Origin: Zestomonas insulae
GTDB taxonomy: Bacteria; Pseudomonadota; Gammaproteobacteria; Pseudomonadales; Pseudomonadaceae
NCBI RefSeq assembly: GCF_016901015.1
Contig: NZ_JAFEUP010000008.1
Span: 1-64,000 of the forward strand
Direction: 5' to 3'
DNA length: 64,000 nucleotides
Below, one piece after another: positions 8,137 through 18,405 of this stretch. Both the position numbers and the translations under genes were made by a program. The notes under the pieces are model-generated. The model was not told where the DNA came from. It did no database searches and saw only the letters and a program-made list of their open reading frames with translations. How positions within the stretch are numbered: position 1 is the stretch's first letter; each line of letters begins with the position of its first letter.

Positions 8137-9432
8137 TTAGCGGTCGTGGTGCAGGTAGCTGGCCTGTTTGGGCAGGCGGAAGCTGACCAGGAAGGCGATC
8201 GCCAGCATGAACGACACGTACCAGTAGAAGTAATCCTCGTGGCCGATCGACTTCAGCGCCAGGGCGACGTACTCGGCGCTGCCGCCGAACATCGCGTTGG
8301 CGATCGCGTAGGACAGGCCGACGCCCAGCGCGCGCACTTCCGGCGGGAACATCTCGGCCTTCACCAGGCCGCTGATCGAGGTGTAGAAGCTGATGATCGC
8401 CATCGCCAGGATGATCAGGCAGAACGCCGCGACCGGGCTTTCGATGGTCTTCAGGGTCAGCAGGATCGGCACGGTGCACAGCGCGCCGAGCGCGCCGAAC
8501 CACTGCATCGAGGCACGCCGGCCGATGCGGTCGGACAGCGCGCCGAACGCCGGCTGCATGACCATGTAGCAGAACAGCGCGAAGGTCATCACCCCGCTGG
8601 CGGTCTTGGCGTGCATACCGACGGTGTTGACCAGGTATTTCTGCATGTAGGTGGTGAAGGTGTAGAAGATCAGCGAGCCGCCCGCGGTGTAACCGAGTAC
8701 GGTGAGGAACGCCGCCTTGTGGTGCTTGAACAGCCCGGCCAGGGTGCCGGCTTCCTTGTTACCGCGGGTCTCGGCGCTGCTGGTTTCCTCCAGCGAGCTG
8801 CGCAGGTACAGCGAGACCACCGCCGCCAGGGCGCCGACGACGAACGGGATGCGCCAGCCCCAGGCCTTCAGCTCGGCCTCATCGAGCAGTTGCTGGAGGA
8901 TCACCACCACCAGCACGGCGAGCAGCTGGCCGCCGATCAGCGTGACGTACTGGAACGAGGAGAAGAAGCCGCGCTTGCCCTTGAGCGCCACTTCGCTCAT
9001 GTAGGTCGCGGTGGTGCCGTACTCGCCACCCACCGAGAGGCCCTGGAACAGCCGTGCGGCGAGCAGCAGCGCGGGGGCCGCCACGCCGATGCTGGCGTAG
9101 GTCGGCAGGCAGGCGATCACCAGTGAGCCGGCGCACATCATCAGCACCGAAATCAGCATTGAGCGCTTGCGCCCGTAGCGGTCGGCGACGCGGCCGAACA
9201 GCCAGCCGCCCACCGGCCGCATCAGGAAGCCGGCGGCGAACACCCCGGCGGTATTGAGCAGGGCCACGGTGGGGTCATCGGAGGGGAAGAACGCCGGGGC
9301 GAAGTAGATGGCGCAGAAGGCGTAGACGTAGAAGTCGAACCATTCGACCAGGTTGCCGGACGAGGCGCCGACGATGGCGAAGATCCGCTTGCGCTTCTCC
9401 GCGGCGGTGTAGAGGGGTTCATGGGCAGTCAT
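8137..9432 (-). CDS. kgtP: MFS dicarboxylate / 2-oxoglutarate permease (KgtP/PA5530-like)
   Basis: A 431-residue major facilitator of the metabolite:H+ symporter family with about 12 membrane helices. The MFS signature loop is seen as GRVADRYGRKRSM after helix 2, and GALSDRIGRRASM marks the second half. Length equals E. coli KgtP (432). It would import 2-oxoglutarate or similar C5 dicarboxylates with protons. The start at 9432 is preceded by GGAGG eight bases upstream; longer frames starting to the right lack that. In P. aeruginosa the 2-oxoglutarate permease PA5530 requires the MifS/MifR system and RpoN; here the homologues of all three sit side by side and a sigma-54 promoter lies in front (9551-9566), supporting the assignment. 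Exact substrate is inferred. Confidence 0.85.
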   Translation of the reverse strand: MTAHEPLYTAAEKRKRIFAIVGASSGNLVEWFDFYVYAFCAIYFAPAFFPSDDPTVALLNTAGVFAAGFLMRPVGGWLFGRVADRYGRKRSMLISVLMMCAGSLVIACLPTYASIGVAAPALLLAARLFQGLSVGGEYGTTATYMSEVALKGKRGFFSSFQYVTLIGGQLLAVLVVVILQQLLDEAELKAWGWRIPFVVGALAAVVSLYLRSSLEETSSAETRGNKEAGTLAGLFKHHKAAFLTVLGYTAGGSLIFYTFTTYMQKYLVNTVGMHAKTASGVMTFALFCYMVMQPAFGALSDRIGRRASMQWFGALGALCTVPILLTLKTIESPVAAFCLIILAMAIISFYTSISGLVKAEMFPPEVRALGVGLSYAIANAMFGGSAEYVALALKSIGHEDYFYWYVSFMLAIAFLVSFRLPKQASYLHHDR

Positions 9433-9550
9433 GGACGGGCCTCCGCAGGGAGACGGCGGGCAGCGAAGCCGGCGCAGGGCATGGCATACATGGGCGGGTA
9501 CCTTCTTGTGGTTGTAAGGGTCGCACGGAGGCGGCCGTGGACAGGCTGAT

Positions 9551-9566
9551 GGCAAGACCTGTGCCA
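9551..9566 (-). promoter_or_regulatory. Sigma-54 (-24/-12) promoter of kgtP
   Basis: On the minus strand these bases read TGGCACAGGTCTTGCC, matching the sigma-54 consensus TGGCAC-N5-TTGC with the GG and GC doublets at the required spacing. It lies about 120 bases upstream of the kgtP start, so transcription would begin near 9540. The neighbouring gene encodes a sigma-54 activator, which supports function. Confidence 0.85.
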
Positions 9567-9620
9567 GCAGCCGAAGGCCCGGACTAGAGCGGTTCACGCG
9601 GGGAATGTGGGTGGCGATGA

Positions 9621-9665
9621 GCGGAATCTTGCCGATCCGCGCAGGGCTATAGGCGGAAATCCGCC
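9621..9665. promoter_or_regulatory. Candidate activator sites (MifR-like) upstream of kgtP promoter
   Basis: Two inverted repeats built on GCGGA/TCCGC lie about 80-125 bases upstream of the predicted start of transcription, the usual place for enhancer-binding-protein sites: GCGGAATCTTGCCGATCCGC (9621-9640) and GGCGGAAATCCGCC (9652-9665). The second could also serve as a weak terminator for mifR, whose stop is at 9679. Binding is inferred. Confidence 0.5.
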
Positions 9666-9678
9666 GATCAGAAGAGGG

Positions 9679-11012
<1,334 letters not shown>

Positions 11013-11016
<4 letters not shown>

Positions 11017-12779
11017 CTGCTGTCCTCGTCGGGGGCGGCCGGCAGGCTCAGGCTGAAGCAGGCGCCGGCGTCGCGGTTGTGCGCCTCCAGGCGGCCGTCC
11101 AGTTCCATCACGATGCCATAGGATACCGCCAGGCCAAGGCCCAGGCCTTCGCCGACTGGCTTGGTGGTGAAGAATGGGTCGAACACCCGCGGCAGGTCCT
11201 CGGCGGCGATGCCGCCACCGTTGTCCTGCACGTCCAGCTGCCAGCCGTCGGCGGTGGCGTGCAGGCTCACCTGCAGGCGCCGATCTGACAGGCCGGCCAT
11301 GGCGTCGAGGGCGTTGCGCAGCAGATTGACCAGCACCTGCTCGAGACGGATCGCGTCGCCGCGCACCCAGGCCGGGCGGGTCAGCTGCAGCTGCAGCTCG
11401 ACGGCTTCCTGGTGCAGGCGCGCCTCGAGCAGCTGCAGCGCGCGGTCGACCACCAGCGCCAGGTCGAGGCGCTCGCGCAGGCCGCCGGGGCTCTTGCGCG
11501 CGAAGGTCTTCAGGTGCCCGGTCAGCGCGCTCATGCGCGCCAGCTGTTCGTCGAGGCGCTGCAGCACGGCGGCGGCCTGCTCGCCGCGGTCCTGCTCGAG
11601 GAGCAGGCGCAGGCTGGCCAGCTGCATGCGCTGGGCGGTCAGCGGCTGGTTGATCTCATGGGCCAGGGCCGCCGACATCTGCCCCAGGGCGGCCAGCTTG
11701 GCGGCCTGCACCAGGCCGTCCTGGGCAGTGCGCAGCGCGGCGGTGCGCTGCTCGACCAGACGTTCGAGTTCCAGACGGCTGCGCTGGCGCAGGCGTGCCA
11801 GGCGCCAGCGCTGGTGCAGGAACAGGCCGAGGAACACCAGCGCCAGCCAGGCGCCGGCGGCGCCCAGCGCGGCGCTGCGCCCGGCCTGCGCGGCCTCGCG
11901 CGGTTCGCGCAGCAGGTGCAGGGTCCACTGCTCGCTGGGCAGCGGCAGCGCCTGCCACAGGTAGTCGCGGCGCCCTTCCGGGCCGCGCACCCGCGCCAGC
12001 CGGCGCTGCTCGCCGAGCGGCTGCAGGGTCCGGTGGGTGAGCGGCTGCAGCGGTTGCTTGTCGTACTGACGGGTGGCAGCCAGTTCGGCGCGCGCCGCGG
12101 CGTCCAGCGGCAACAGCTCGCGGTAGCGCCAGCCCGGGCGGTTGGCGATGAACACCACGCCCTTGGCGTCGCTGACCAGCAGGATGTCCGGGCTGGCGCT
12201 CCACTCGCGTTCCAGCTCGGGGAATTCCAGCTTGACCACGATGGCGCCGAGGAAGCCGCCTTGCGCGTCGCGCACCGCGCTGGACAGGAAGTATCCGGGA
12301 ATCCCGCTGGTCACGCCGACCGCGTAGAAGCGCCCGGTGCCCTGGCTGCGGGTCTCCAGGAAGTACGGGCGGAAGCCGTAGTTGTGCCCGACGTAGCTGT
12401 GCGGGCCGCGCCAGTTGCTGGCGGCGATCGCCAGGCCGTTGCGGTCGAGCAGCTCGAGGGTCGAGGAGTGCGCCGCGCCGTTGATGGCTTCCAGCTTGTG
12501 ATTGATGCGCGCCTGGCTGGCGGCATCAACCGGCGCGGCCAGCGCCTCGCGCAGTTCCGGGTCGAGGGCCAGCACCGCCGGCAGGGTGCGGTAGCGGTCG
12601 ATCAGGGTGCGCAGGTTGTTGAGGTACAGGCCGAGCTGTTCCTCGGCCTGGTTGGTGCCGCTGTGCAGTGCGCGCTGGCGCGCCTGGTGCTGGGCGAGGC
12701 CGGCGCACAGGGCCATGCCGACCAGGATCAGCAGCACGGCGAGGGTCAGGCGCAGCGGGCGCGACGGCAGGCGGCTCAT
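11013..12779 (-). CDS. mifS: Membrane sensor histidine kinase (MifS-like)
   Basis: A 588-residue kinase. A first membrane helix (about 10-30) and a second (about 300-325) bracket a large periplasmic sensor region of the Cache type that resembles DctB-like dicarboxylate sensors. A coiled-coil linker leads to the H-box (ALAHEINQPLTAQ, His near residue 373). N-box NLLRNALDAM, G1 DNGGGI and G2 GEGLGLGLAVSYG form the ATPase. It is expected to sense 2-oxoglutarate or a related acid and phosphorylate the downstream regulator. It is first in the two-gene operon. The ligand is inferred from family and context. Confidence 0.86.
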
Positions 12780-12807
12780 GGCGGATTTCGCTGCAGGGTC
12801 GGGCGGC

Positions 12808-13227
12808 TCACTGGTCGTGATGGCGGCGCCAGTCGGTCAACGACACGACATTGCTGTTCAGCGGCGGATGCTCAAGCACCGGCGCTTGCTCGACGGCGGC
12901 CTCGGCGCGCGCGTCGAACGGGTAGGGGGCCAGTTCGATGCCGCCGAGGTGGCGACCGAACAGCACGATGCTGCCGGCATGGCGCTGTTCGCCGGTGACG
13001 GTGAACTCGAAACCGTAGACCCGCGCCAGGCGACGGCGGCCGCGCGCATCGGGGAGCAGGGCGACGCGGCGCAGGGCCACCGCGCCGTCGAGCAGCAACA
13101 CGTCGGCGCGCGTGCAGTGCTGCTTGACCAGCTCCAGGGCGCGCTCGCGCAGGCCGTGGGCGTGCCACAACCAGGCAGCGGCGGCGGCGAGCAGCATCAG
13201 GACGGTCATGTCACCCAGGGTCAGCAT
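12808..13227 (-). CDS. DUF3301 family membrane-anchored protein
   Basis: A 139-residue protein with one N-terminal membrane helix (TVLMLLAAAAAWLWHAHGL) followed by a soluble domain containing LRERALELVKQHC and RVYGFEFTVTGEQRHAGSI, the pattern of DUF3301 proteins found next to pdxY-type genes in Pseudomonas. Function unknown. I chose the ATG at 13227 (MLTLGDMTV), since related proteins begin this way; an ATG five codons earlier or one six codons later are possible. It diverges from pdxY with about 100 bases between starts and lies 28 bases upstream of mifS on the same strand, so it may be transcribed with it. Confidence 0.75.
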   Translation of the reverse strand: MLTLGDMTVLMLLAAAAAWLWHAHGLRERALELVKQHCTRADVLLLDGAVALRRVALLPDARGRRRLARVYGFEFTVTGEQRHAGSIVLFGRHLGGIELAPYPFDARAEAAVEQAPVLEHPPLNSNVVSLTDWRRHHDQ

Positions 13228-13325
13228 GGCGGTACCGGTCAAACATCCAAGAGAGCCTCAGCTTACCATCGCCGCGCCGGGTCGATAGCGCGATACTGCC
13301 GCTTTGGTCAGCCGGATATCGCCTT

Positions 13326-14192
13326 ATGTCGCCCCCCCCGCACCTGCTCAGCATCCAGTCCCACGTGGTGTTCGGCCACGCCGGCAACAGCGCCGCGGTG
13401 TTCCCGCTGCAGCGCATCGGCGTCAACGTCTGGCCGCTGAACACCGTGCAGTTCTCCAACCACACCCAGTACGGTCAGTGGGCCGGCGAGGTGCTCGCCC
13501 CGGAACAGATCCCGGCGCTGGTCGAGGGCATTGCGGCGATCGGCGAACTGGGCCGCTGCGACGGCGTGGTGTCCGGCTACCTCGGCAGCGCGGCGCAGGG
13601 CCGGGCGATTCTTGCCGGGGTGGCGCGGATCAAGGCGGCCAACCCGCGCGCGCTGTACCTGTGCGACCCGGTGATGGGCCATCCGGAGAAGGGTTGCATC
13701 GTCGCCCCGGAAGTCAGCAGCTTCCTGCTCGAGGAGGCCGCGGCGGTAGCGGATTTCCTCTGCCCCAACCAGCTCGAGCTGGACAGCTTCGCCGGCCGCA
13801 CGCCGCGCTCGCTGGATGACTGCGTGGCGATGGCCGAAGCGCTGCTGGCACGCGGCCCGCGCGCGGTGCTGGTCAAGCACCTGAGCTACCCGGGCAAGGC
13901 GCCCGAGGCCTTCGAGATGCTGCTGGTCAGCGCTGGCGAGCGCTGGCTGCTGCGTCGTCCGCTGCTGGCCTTTCCGCGCCAGCCGGTGGGCGTCGGTGAC
14001 CTGACCTCGGCGCTGTTCCTCGGCCGCGTGCTGCTCGGCGACAGCCTGCTGGCGGCCTTCGAGTTCAGCGCCGCGGCGGTGCATGAGGTGCTGCTGGAGA
14101 CCCAGGCCTGCGCCAGCTACGAGCTGCAGCTGGTGCGCGCCCAGGACCGCATCGCCCACCCGCGCCTGCGCTTCGCCGCCCAACGCCTGTAA
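13326..14192 (+). CDS. pdxY: Pyridoxal kinase PdxY
   Basis: A 288-residue ribokinase-superfamily enzyme that phosphorylates pyridoxal with ATP in the vitamin B6 salvage pathway. Typical features are the N-terminal LSIQSHVVFGHAGNSAA (substrate loop), CDPVMGH near 116, the NQLEL stretch near 150, and the catalytic GVGD (about 224-227) followed by the C-terminal helix. Length agrees with PdxY (287). The start at 13326 gives the family N-terminus; upstream sequence lacks a strong ribosome site. Neighbours match the PA5516 region. A REP-type palindrome follows. Confidence 0.92.
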   Translation: MSPPPHLLSIQSHVVFGHAGNSAAVFPLQRIGVNVWPLNTVQFSNHTQYGQWAGEVLAPEQIPALVEGIAAIGELGRCDGVVSGYLGSAAQGRAILAGVARIKAANPRALYLCDPVMGHPEKGCIVAPEVSSFLLEEAAAVADFLCPNQLELDSFAGRTPRSLDDCVAMAEALLARGPRAVLVKHLSYPGKAPEAFEMLLVSAGERWLLRRPLLAFPRQPVGVGDLTSALFLGRVLLGDSLLAAFEFSAAAVHEVLLETQACASYELQLVRAQDRIAHPRLRFAAQRL

Positions 14193-14204
14193 GCACGCCG
14201 CCTC

Positions 14205-14275
14205 TGTAGGAGCGAATTCATTCGCGATCGGTGACCGCACCGAGGCGCTGGTATCGCGAATGAATTCGCTCCTAC
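14205..14275. repeat. REP-like inverted pair (TGTAGGAGCGAATTCATTCGCGA)
   Basis: TGTAGGAGCGAATTCATTCG plus CGA at 14205-14227 and its reverse complement at 14254-14275 form an inverted pair around a 26-base spacer, between the converging pdxY and kef-type genes. This is a REPIN-type unit of Pseudomonas intergenic repeats. Confidence 0.85.
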
Positions 14276-14279
14276 CGGC

Positions 14280-15992
14280 TCAGGCCGCCGTCGAGCCCGG
14301 CTGCAGCGTCGGCTGCTGGGCGTCCAGGCCGATGCGCGCGAACATCACCCGGGCGATCTCGCGTTCACCCATCACCACCAGGTCGGCGGCGTGCTCACTG
14401 AGGTATTCCACCTCGGCGTCGAAGTGCGCGCGGGCGACGATCACCAGCGCCGGGTTGGCCACCCGCGCGTGCAGGGCGATCTGCCCGGCCTCCAGGGCGT
14501 TGGGGATGGCGATCAGCAGCCAGCGCGCCTCGGCGACCTTGGCCAGCTCCAGCACGTGGTTGCTGGCGGCGTTGCCGAGCACCACGCTGAAGCCTTCCTC
14601 GCGCAGCTCCTGGGCACGCGCGCGGTTATCCTCGATGATCACCAGCGGGATGCCTTCCTCGCTGAGTCGCCGGCTGATGCGGCTGCCGACCCGGCCGTGG
14701 CCGATCAGGATGGCGTGGCCGGTCTCGTGGATCAGCGGGAGGTCGTCGTCCTCCAGCGCGCTGCCCGGCGGCGCGTCGGCCGGCACGGTGTTCTCGCGGC
14801 GATCCAGCCACGGCTGCAGGCGGTCGATCAGGCTGAAGCACAGCGGGTTGACCAGGATCGACAGGATCGCCCCGGCCAGCACCAGGTCGCGGCCGGCTTC
14901 CGGCATCAGGCCGAGGCTGACACCGAGCGCCACCAGGATGAAGGAGAACTCGCCGATCTGCGCCAGGCTGGCGGAGATGGTCAGCGCAGTGCTCAGCGGC
15001 TTGCCGAAGGCGCGCACGATGGCCAGCGCGGCGAGCGACTTGCCGAACACGATGATCAGGAAGGTGGCAAACACCGCCAGCGGCTGCTTGAGCAGGATCG
15101 ACGGGTCGAACAGCATGCCCACCGCGACGAAGAACAGCACCGCGAAGGCATCGCGCACCGCCTGCGAGTCCTCGGCGGCGCGGTGGTTGTGTTCCGACTC
15201 GTTGAGCATCATCCCGGCGAAGAACGCGCCGAGGGCGAACGACACGCCGAACACCTGGGCGGCGAAGTAGGCCACGCCCATGGCGATCGCCAGCACCGCG
15301 AGGGTGAACAGCTCGCGCGAGCCGCTGCCGGCGGTGCGTTCGAGCAGCCAGGGCAGCAGCCGGCGACCGACCAGCACCATCAGGGCGATGAACAGGCTGA
15401 CCTTGCCGAGGGTGGTGAGCAGCGGCATCAGCACCCCGGCCTCGGCGCCGCCCTGCGCCTCACCACCGAGCACCCCAGCCAGCGCCGGCAGCAGCACCAG
15501 GGTGACGACCATCACCAGGTCCTCGACGATCAGCCAGCCGATGGCGATCTTGCCGCGCCGGCTGTCGAGCAGCTGGCGCTCCTCGAGGGCGCGCAGCAGC
15601 ACCACGGTACTCGCCACCGACAGTGCCAGGCCGAACACCAGGCCGGCGCCGAAGCTCCAGTCGAGCGCCCAGGCCAGGCCCATGCCGAGCAGGGTGGCGA
15701 CGGCGATTTGCACCAGCGCGCCGGGGATGGCGATGTTCTTCACCGACATCAGGTCCTTCAGCGAGAAGTGCAGGCCGACGCCGAACATCAGCAGCATCAC
15801 GCCGATCTCGGAAATCTCGTGGGACAGCTCCTTGTCGGCGACGAAGCCGGGGGTGAACGGGCCGACCAGGATGCCGGCGAGCAGGTAGCCGACCAGCGGC
15901 GACAGGCGCAGGCGGGTGGCGACGGCGCCGAGCAGGTAGGCGAGGACGAAGCCGACGGCGATGGTGGCGATCAGGGGCGTGTGATGTGGCAT
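14280..15992 (-). CDS. ybaL: Kef/YbaL-type monovalent cation:proton antiporter with TrkA-N domain
   Basis: A 570-residue CPA2 antiporter. About 12 membrane helices span residues 5-390, including GYLLAGILVGPFTPGF and the MLLMFGVGLHFS stretch. After a linker with acidic residues, a TrkA-N/RCK nucleotide-binding domain (about 415-540) starts with ILIGHGRVGSR, the GxGxxG fold. It probably exchanges K+ or Na+ for protons under NAD(H)-linked control. The domain order and length match E. coli YbaL and the PA5518-type protein; the exact ion is not determined. Start ATG at 15992. A sigma-54-like sequence lies upstream at 16148-16163. Confidence 0.88.
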   Translation of the reverse strand: MPHHTPLIATIAVGFVLAYLLGAVATRLRLSPLVGYLLAGILVGPFTPGFVADKELSHEISEIGVMLLMFGVGLHFSLKDLMSVKNIAIPGALVQIAVATLLGMGLAWALDWSFGAGLVFGLALSVASTVVLLRALEERQLLDSRRGKIAIGWLIVEDLVMVVTLVLLPALAGVLGGEAQGGAEAGVLMPLLTTLGKVSLFIALMVLVGRRLLPWLLERTAGSGSRELFTLAVLAIAMGVAYFAAQVFGVSFALGAFFAGMMLNESEHNHRAAEDSQAVRDAFAVLFFVAVGMLFDPSILLKQPLAVFATFLIIVFGKSLAALAIVRAFGKPLSTALTISASLAQIGEFSFILVALGVSLGLMPEAGRDLVLAGAILSILVNPLCFSLIDRLQPWLDRRENTVPADAPPGSALEDDDLPLIHETGHAILIGHGRVGSRISRRLSEEGIPLVIIEDNRARAQELREEGFSVVLGNAASNHVLELAKVAEARWLLIAIPNALEAGQIALHARVANPALVIVARAHFDAEVEYLSEHAADLVVMGEREIARVMFARIGLDAQQPTLQPGSTAA

Positions 15993-16147
15993 CGAATCTC
16001 CCGTTGTGCGATGGACGGGCCCTGCGCTTCAGCCTAGACGGGCTGCCACGACCCTAGTGGAGCGCTGGCGGCGATGAGGGCGCTGGAGGGGAGACAGCGC
16101 GGCCGCGCCCGTCGCGCGGGCAGAGCGCATCAAGGTGGCCATTCTAA

Positions 16148-16163
16148 CGCAGCGAACGTGCCA
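16148..16163 (-). promoter_or_regulatory. Possible sigma-54 promoter upstream of ybaL
   Basis: On the minus strand these bases read TGGCACGTTCGCTGCG. The -24 element TGGCACG is perfect and the GG/GC spacing is right, but the -12 element is CTGCG instead of TTGCA. It points to the antiporter gene about 155 bases away. One mismatch and no known link make this tentative. Confidence 0.35.
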
Positions 16164-16211
16164 GCTTTTTTATGCAACGCGTTGATTTTCTTACAGGATG
16201 TGAGCGGTGGT

Positions 16212-16694
16212 TCAGCCGTCGGCGCGGATCGTCTGGTAGCGCTGCTCGAGTTCCTGGCGCAGCGCGCGGCGCTGCTGGGCCTGACTGAACCGCCGGCGCT
16301 CGTCGGCGCTGTGCGGCTCCAGCGCCGGCACCGGGCTGGGTTTGCCGCTGGCGTCGACCGCGACCATGGTGAAGAAGCAGCTGTTGGTGTGGCGCACCGA
16401 GCGCTCCTGGATGTTCTCGGTGACCACCTTGATGCCGATCTCCATCGAGGTGGTGCCGGTGTAGTTGACCGAGGCGAGGAAGGTCACCAGCTCGCCGATG
16501 CGGATCGGCTCGCGGAACACCACCTGATCGACCGAGAGGGTCACCACGTAGCTGCCGGCGTAGCGGCTGGCGCAAGCGTAGGCAACCTCGTCGAGGTACT
16601 TGAGCAGCGTGCCGCCGTGCACGTTGCCGGAGAAGTTGGCCTTGTCCGGGGTCATCAGGACGGTCATCGACAGCTGCGCGGTTCCGGCTTCCAT
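16212..16694 (-). CDS. Acyl-CoA thioesterase, hotdog fold (YciA-like)
   Basis: A 160-residue hotdog-fold enzyme that hydrolyses acyl-CoA to free acid and CoA. The conserved active-site stretch FSGNVHGGTLLKYLDEVAY (about 21-39) is the hallmark of the BFIT/YciA group, with the helix-capping Asp in it. NSCFFTMVAVD and the extended C-terminal helix (RRALRQELEQRY) also match. Substrate chain length cannot be read. The start ATG has GAGGAG seven bases upstream. It lies downstream of a REPIN and upstream of ybaL on the same strand. Confidence 0.88.
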   Translation of the reverse strand: MEAGTAQLSMTVLMTPDKANFSGNVHGGTLLKYLDEVAYACASRYAGSYVVTLSVDQVVFREPIRIGELVTFLASVNYTGTTSMEIGIKVVTENIQERSVRHTNSCFFTMVAVDASGKPSPVPALEPHSADERRRFSQAQQRRALRQELEQRYQTIRADG

Positions 16695-16770
16695 AGGGTG
16701 ACTCCTCGGTCAGGGCTGCGGCCTACCTTAACTGTCACGACCGAATCCGGCCATGGCTTGTCGGCAGACC

Positions 16771-16841
16771 TGTAGGAGCGAATTCATTCGCGAAATTGGT
16801 CACTCCGCGCGGCTGGGATCGCGAATGAATTCGCTCCTACA
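16771..16841. repeat. REP-like inverted pair, second copy
   Basis: Same repeat as at 14205-14275: TGTAGGAGCGAATTCATTCG begins at 16771 and the reverse complement ends at 16841, around a central spacer of different sequence. It lies between thioesterase and glutamine-synthetase-like genes. Confidence 0.85.
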
Positions 16842-16882
16842 AACAGCGCTCGACGCCGCGTAGCTCTTCGCCCCGGCGCCGG

Positions 16883-18250
16883 TCACGCATGACTCAGGTA
16901 CCAGCGCCAGTCCTGCTCGCCGACCTCGGCCATGAACTGCCGGTACTCGCGCCATTTGATCGCCAGGAACACCTTGAGGAACTCCTCGCCCAGCGCCTCG
17001 CGGGCCCAACTCGAGCGTTCCAGCGCCTGCAGCGCAGTCAGCCAGTCGGTGGGCAGGAATTCCTTGGCCTGTTCGTAGCCGTTGCCCACGATCGCCGGAC
17101 CCGGATCAATCTGCTCGCGGATGCCCTGGTGGATGCCGGCGAGCAGCGCCGCGGCCGCGAGATAGGGGTTGGCGTCGGCGCCGCAGATGCGGTGCTCGAT
17201 GTGCCGGCTGTTGGCCGGGCCACCGGGCACGCGGAACGATACGGTGCGGTTGTTGACCCCCCAGCTCTTCGCCAGCGGCGCGTAGCTGTTGGCCTGGAAG
17301 CGGCGGAACGAGTTGGCGTTGGGGCAGAAGATCGCCAGCGAGTCGAGCAGGCTGGCCATCATCCCGCCGATCGAGTGGCGAAGCAGTGGCGTGCCCTGCG
17401 GGTCGTCGCTGGCGTACAGGTTGTTGCCCGCCGCGTCGGCCAGGCTGACGTGCAGGTGCAGGCCGCTGCCGGCCTGGTCGCCGAACGGCTTGGCCATGAA
17501 GCAGGCCTGCAGCCCGTGCTTGTTGGCCACGCCCTTGACCAGGCGCTTGTAGCGCACGCCTTCGTCGACCGCCTGCAGCGCGTCGAAACGGTGTTCGAGG
17601 GTCAGCTCGAGCTGCCCGGGGGCGTACTCGGAGATCGCCGTGCGCACCGGCAGACCCTGCACTGCGCACGCGGCGTAGAGGTCGTCGAGGAACGCCTGCT
17701 GCTGCTCCAGCTCGAGCACCCCATAGACCTGCGGCGCCTGCGGGCGCACGCCGTTCATCTGCAACGCCGGCTGCGGTCGTCCGTGGGCGTCGCGCTGCTT
17801 GTCGAGCAGGTAGAACTCCAGCTCGACGGCCATCACCGGGTGGTAGCCGTCGGCCTTCAGGCGGTCGATGGCGCGCACCAGCACATGGCGCGGATCGGCC
17901 GGGCTGGCCGGCAGGCCTTTCTGCGGGTGCATGCTGACCTGCAGCTGACCGGTCGGCGTGGCGCGCCACGGCTGCAGGGTCAGGCTGCCGGGCAACGGGT
18001 AGGTCCAGCAGTCGGCGTCGGCGACTTCCCAGACCAGGCCGCTGTCCTCGACGTCCTCGCCCTGGATGGTCAGCGCGAGGATCGAGCTGGGCAGCGGCCG
18101 GCCGTTCTCGTAGATGGCCAGCAGCTCGTCGCGGTGCAGCAGCTTGCCGCGCGGCACGCCGTTGGCGTCGATGAGCATCAGCTCCAGGCTGCGCACCTCG
18201 GGGTGGGCGGCGAGGAACTCGCGGGCTTCCTGAATGTCGGCGAATTGCAT
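16883..18250 (-). CDS. Glutamine-synthetase-family gamma-glutamylpolyamine synthetase (PauA7/PuuA-like)
   Basis: A 455-residue member of the glutamine synthetase superfamily of the PuuA type, which uses ATP to attach glutamate to a polyamine or monoamine at the start of the gamma-glutamyl breakdown route. The N-terminal beta-Grasp domain contains LMLIDANGVPRGK. The catalytic barrel has MAVELEFYLLD, the ATP/glutamate stretch GSGLHLHVSLAD, and NSFRRFQANSYAP, with RICGADANPYLAAAALLAG near the end. These distinguish it from GlnA, which has another C-terminal adenylylation region. It is the second gene after a class III aminotransferase, an arrangement I recall at PA5522-PA5523, where the enzyme is counted among the PauA paralogues. 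The amine substrate is not known here. Confidence 0.85.
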   Translation of the reverse strand: MQFADIQEAREFLAAHPEVRSLELMLIDANGVPRGKLLHRDELLAIYENGRPLPSSILALTIQGEDVEDSGLVWEVADADCWTYPLPGSLTLQPWRATPTGQLQVSMHPQKGLPASPADPRHVLVRAIDRLKADGYHPVMAVELEFYLLDKQRDAHGRPQPALQMNGVRPQAPQVYGVLELEQQQAFLDDLYAACAVQGLPVRTAISEYAPGQLELTLEHRFDALQAVDEGVRYKRLVKGVANKHGLQACFMAKPFGDQAGSGLHLHVSLADAAGNNLYASDDPQGTPLLRHSIGGMMASLLDSLAIFCPNANSFRRFQANSYAPLAKSWGVNNRTVSFRVPGGPANSRHIEHRICGADANPYLAAAALLAGIHQGIREQIDPGPAIVGNGYEQAKEFLPTDWLTALQALERSSWAREALGEEFLKVFLAIKWREYRQFMAEVGEQDWRWYLSHA

Positions 18251-18273
18251 GGTGGTGGTCCTTGCTTTTCATT

Positions 18274-18384
18274 CCCCTCTCCCTCTGGGAGAGGGGCTAG
18301 GGGTGAGGGTGGATCAGGCGGCGAGGAGTGGAGCTTTCCTCACCCCAACCCTGGCTGCGCGCCCCGCTCCGCAGGGAGAGGGGG
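18274..18384. repeat. Inverted repeat of the CCCTCTCCCT...GGGTGAGGG type
   Basis: Two inverted arms, CCCCTCTCCCTCTGGGAGAG onward at 18274-18309 and the reverse-complementary CCTCACCCCAACCCTGGCTG onward to GGGAGAGGGGG at 18338-18384. The left arm itself folds. This second repeat family is distinct from the TGTAGGAGCG family. It separates the aminotransferase from the glutamine-synthetase-like gene, and an RNA copy would form a stable hairpin that could reduce downstream expression. Confidence 0.7.
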
Positions 18385-18405
18385 CAAGAGCAGTCCGAGT
18401 GCGCT

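Noticed and set aside
6289..9126. A 945-codon plus-strand open frame
   Set aside because: It is antisense to the anchored RTX-like and KgtP genes and crosses the hydrolase gene in another frame. Its His/Gln/Arg/Ala-rich translation is typical of G+C-rich shadow frames.
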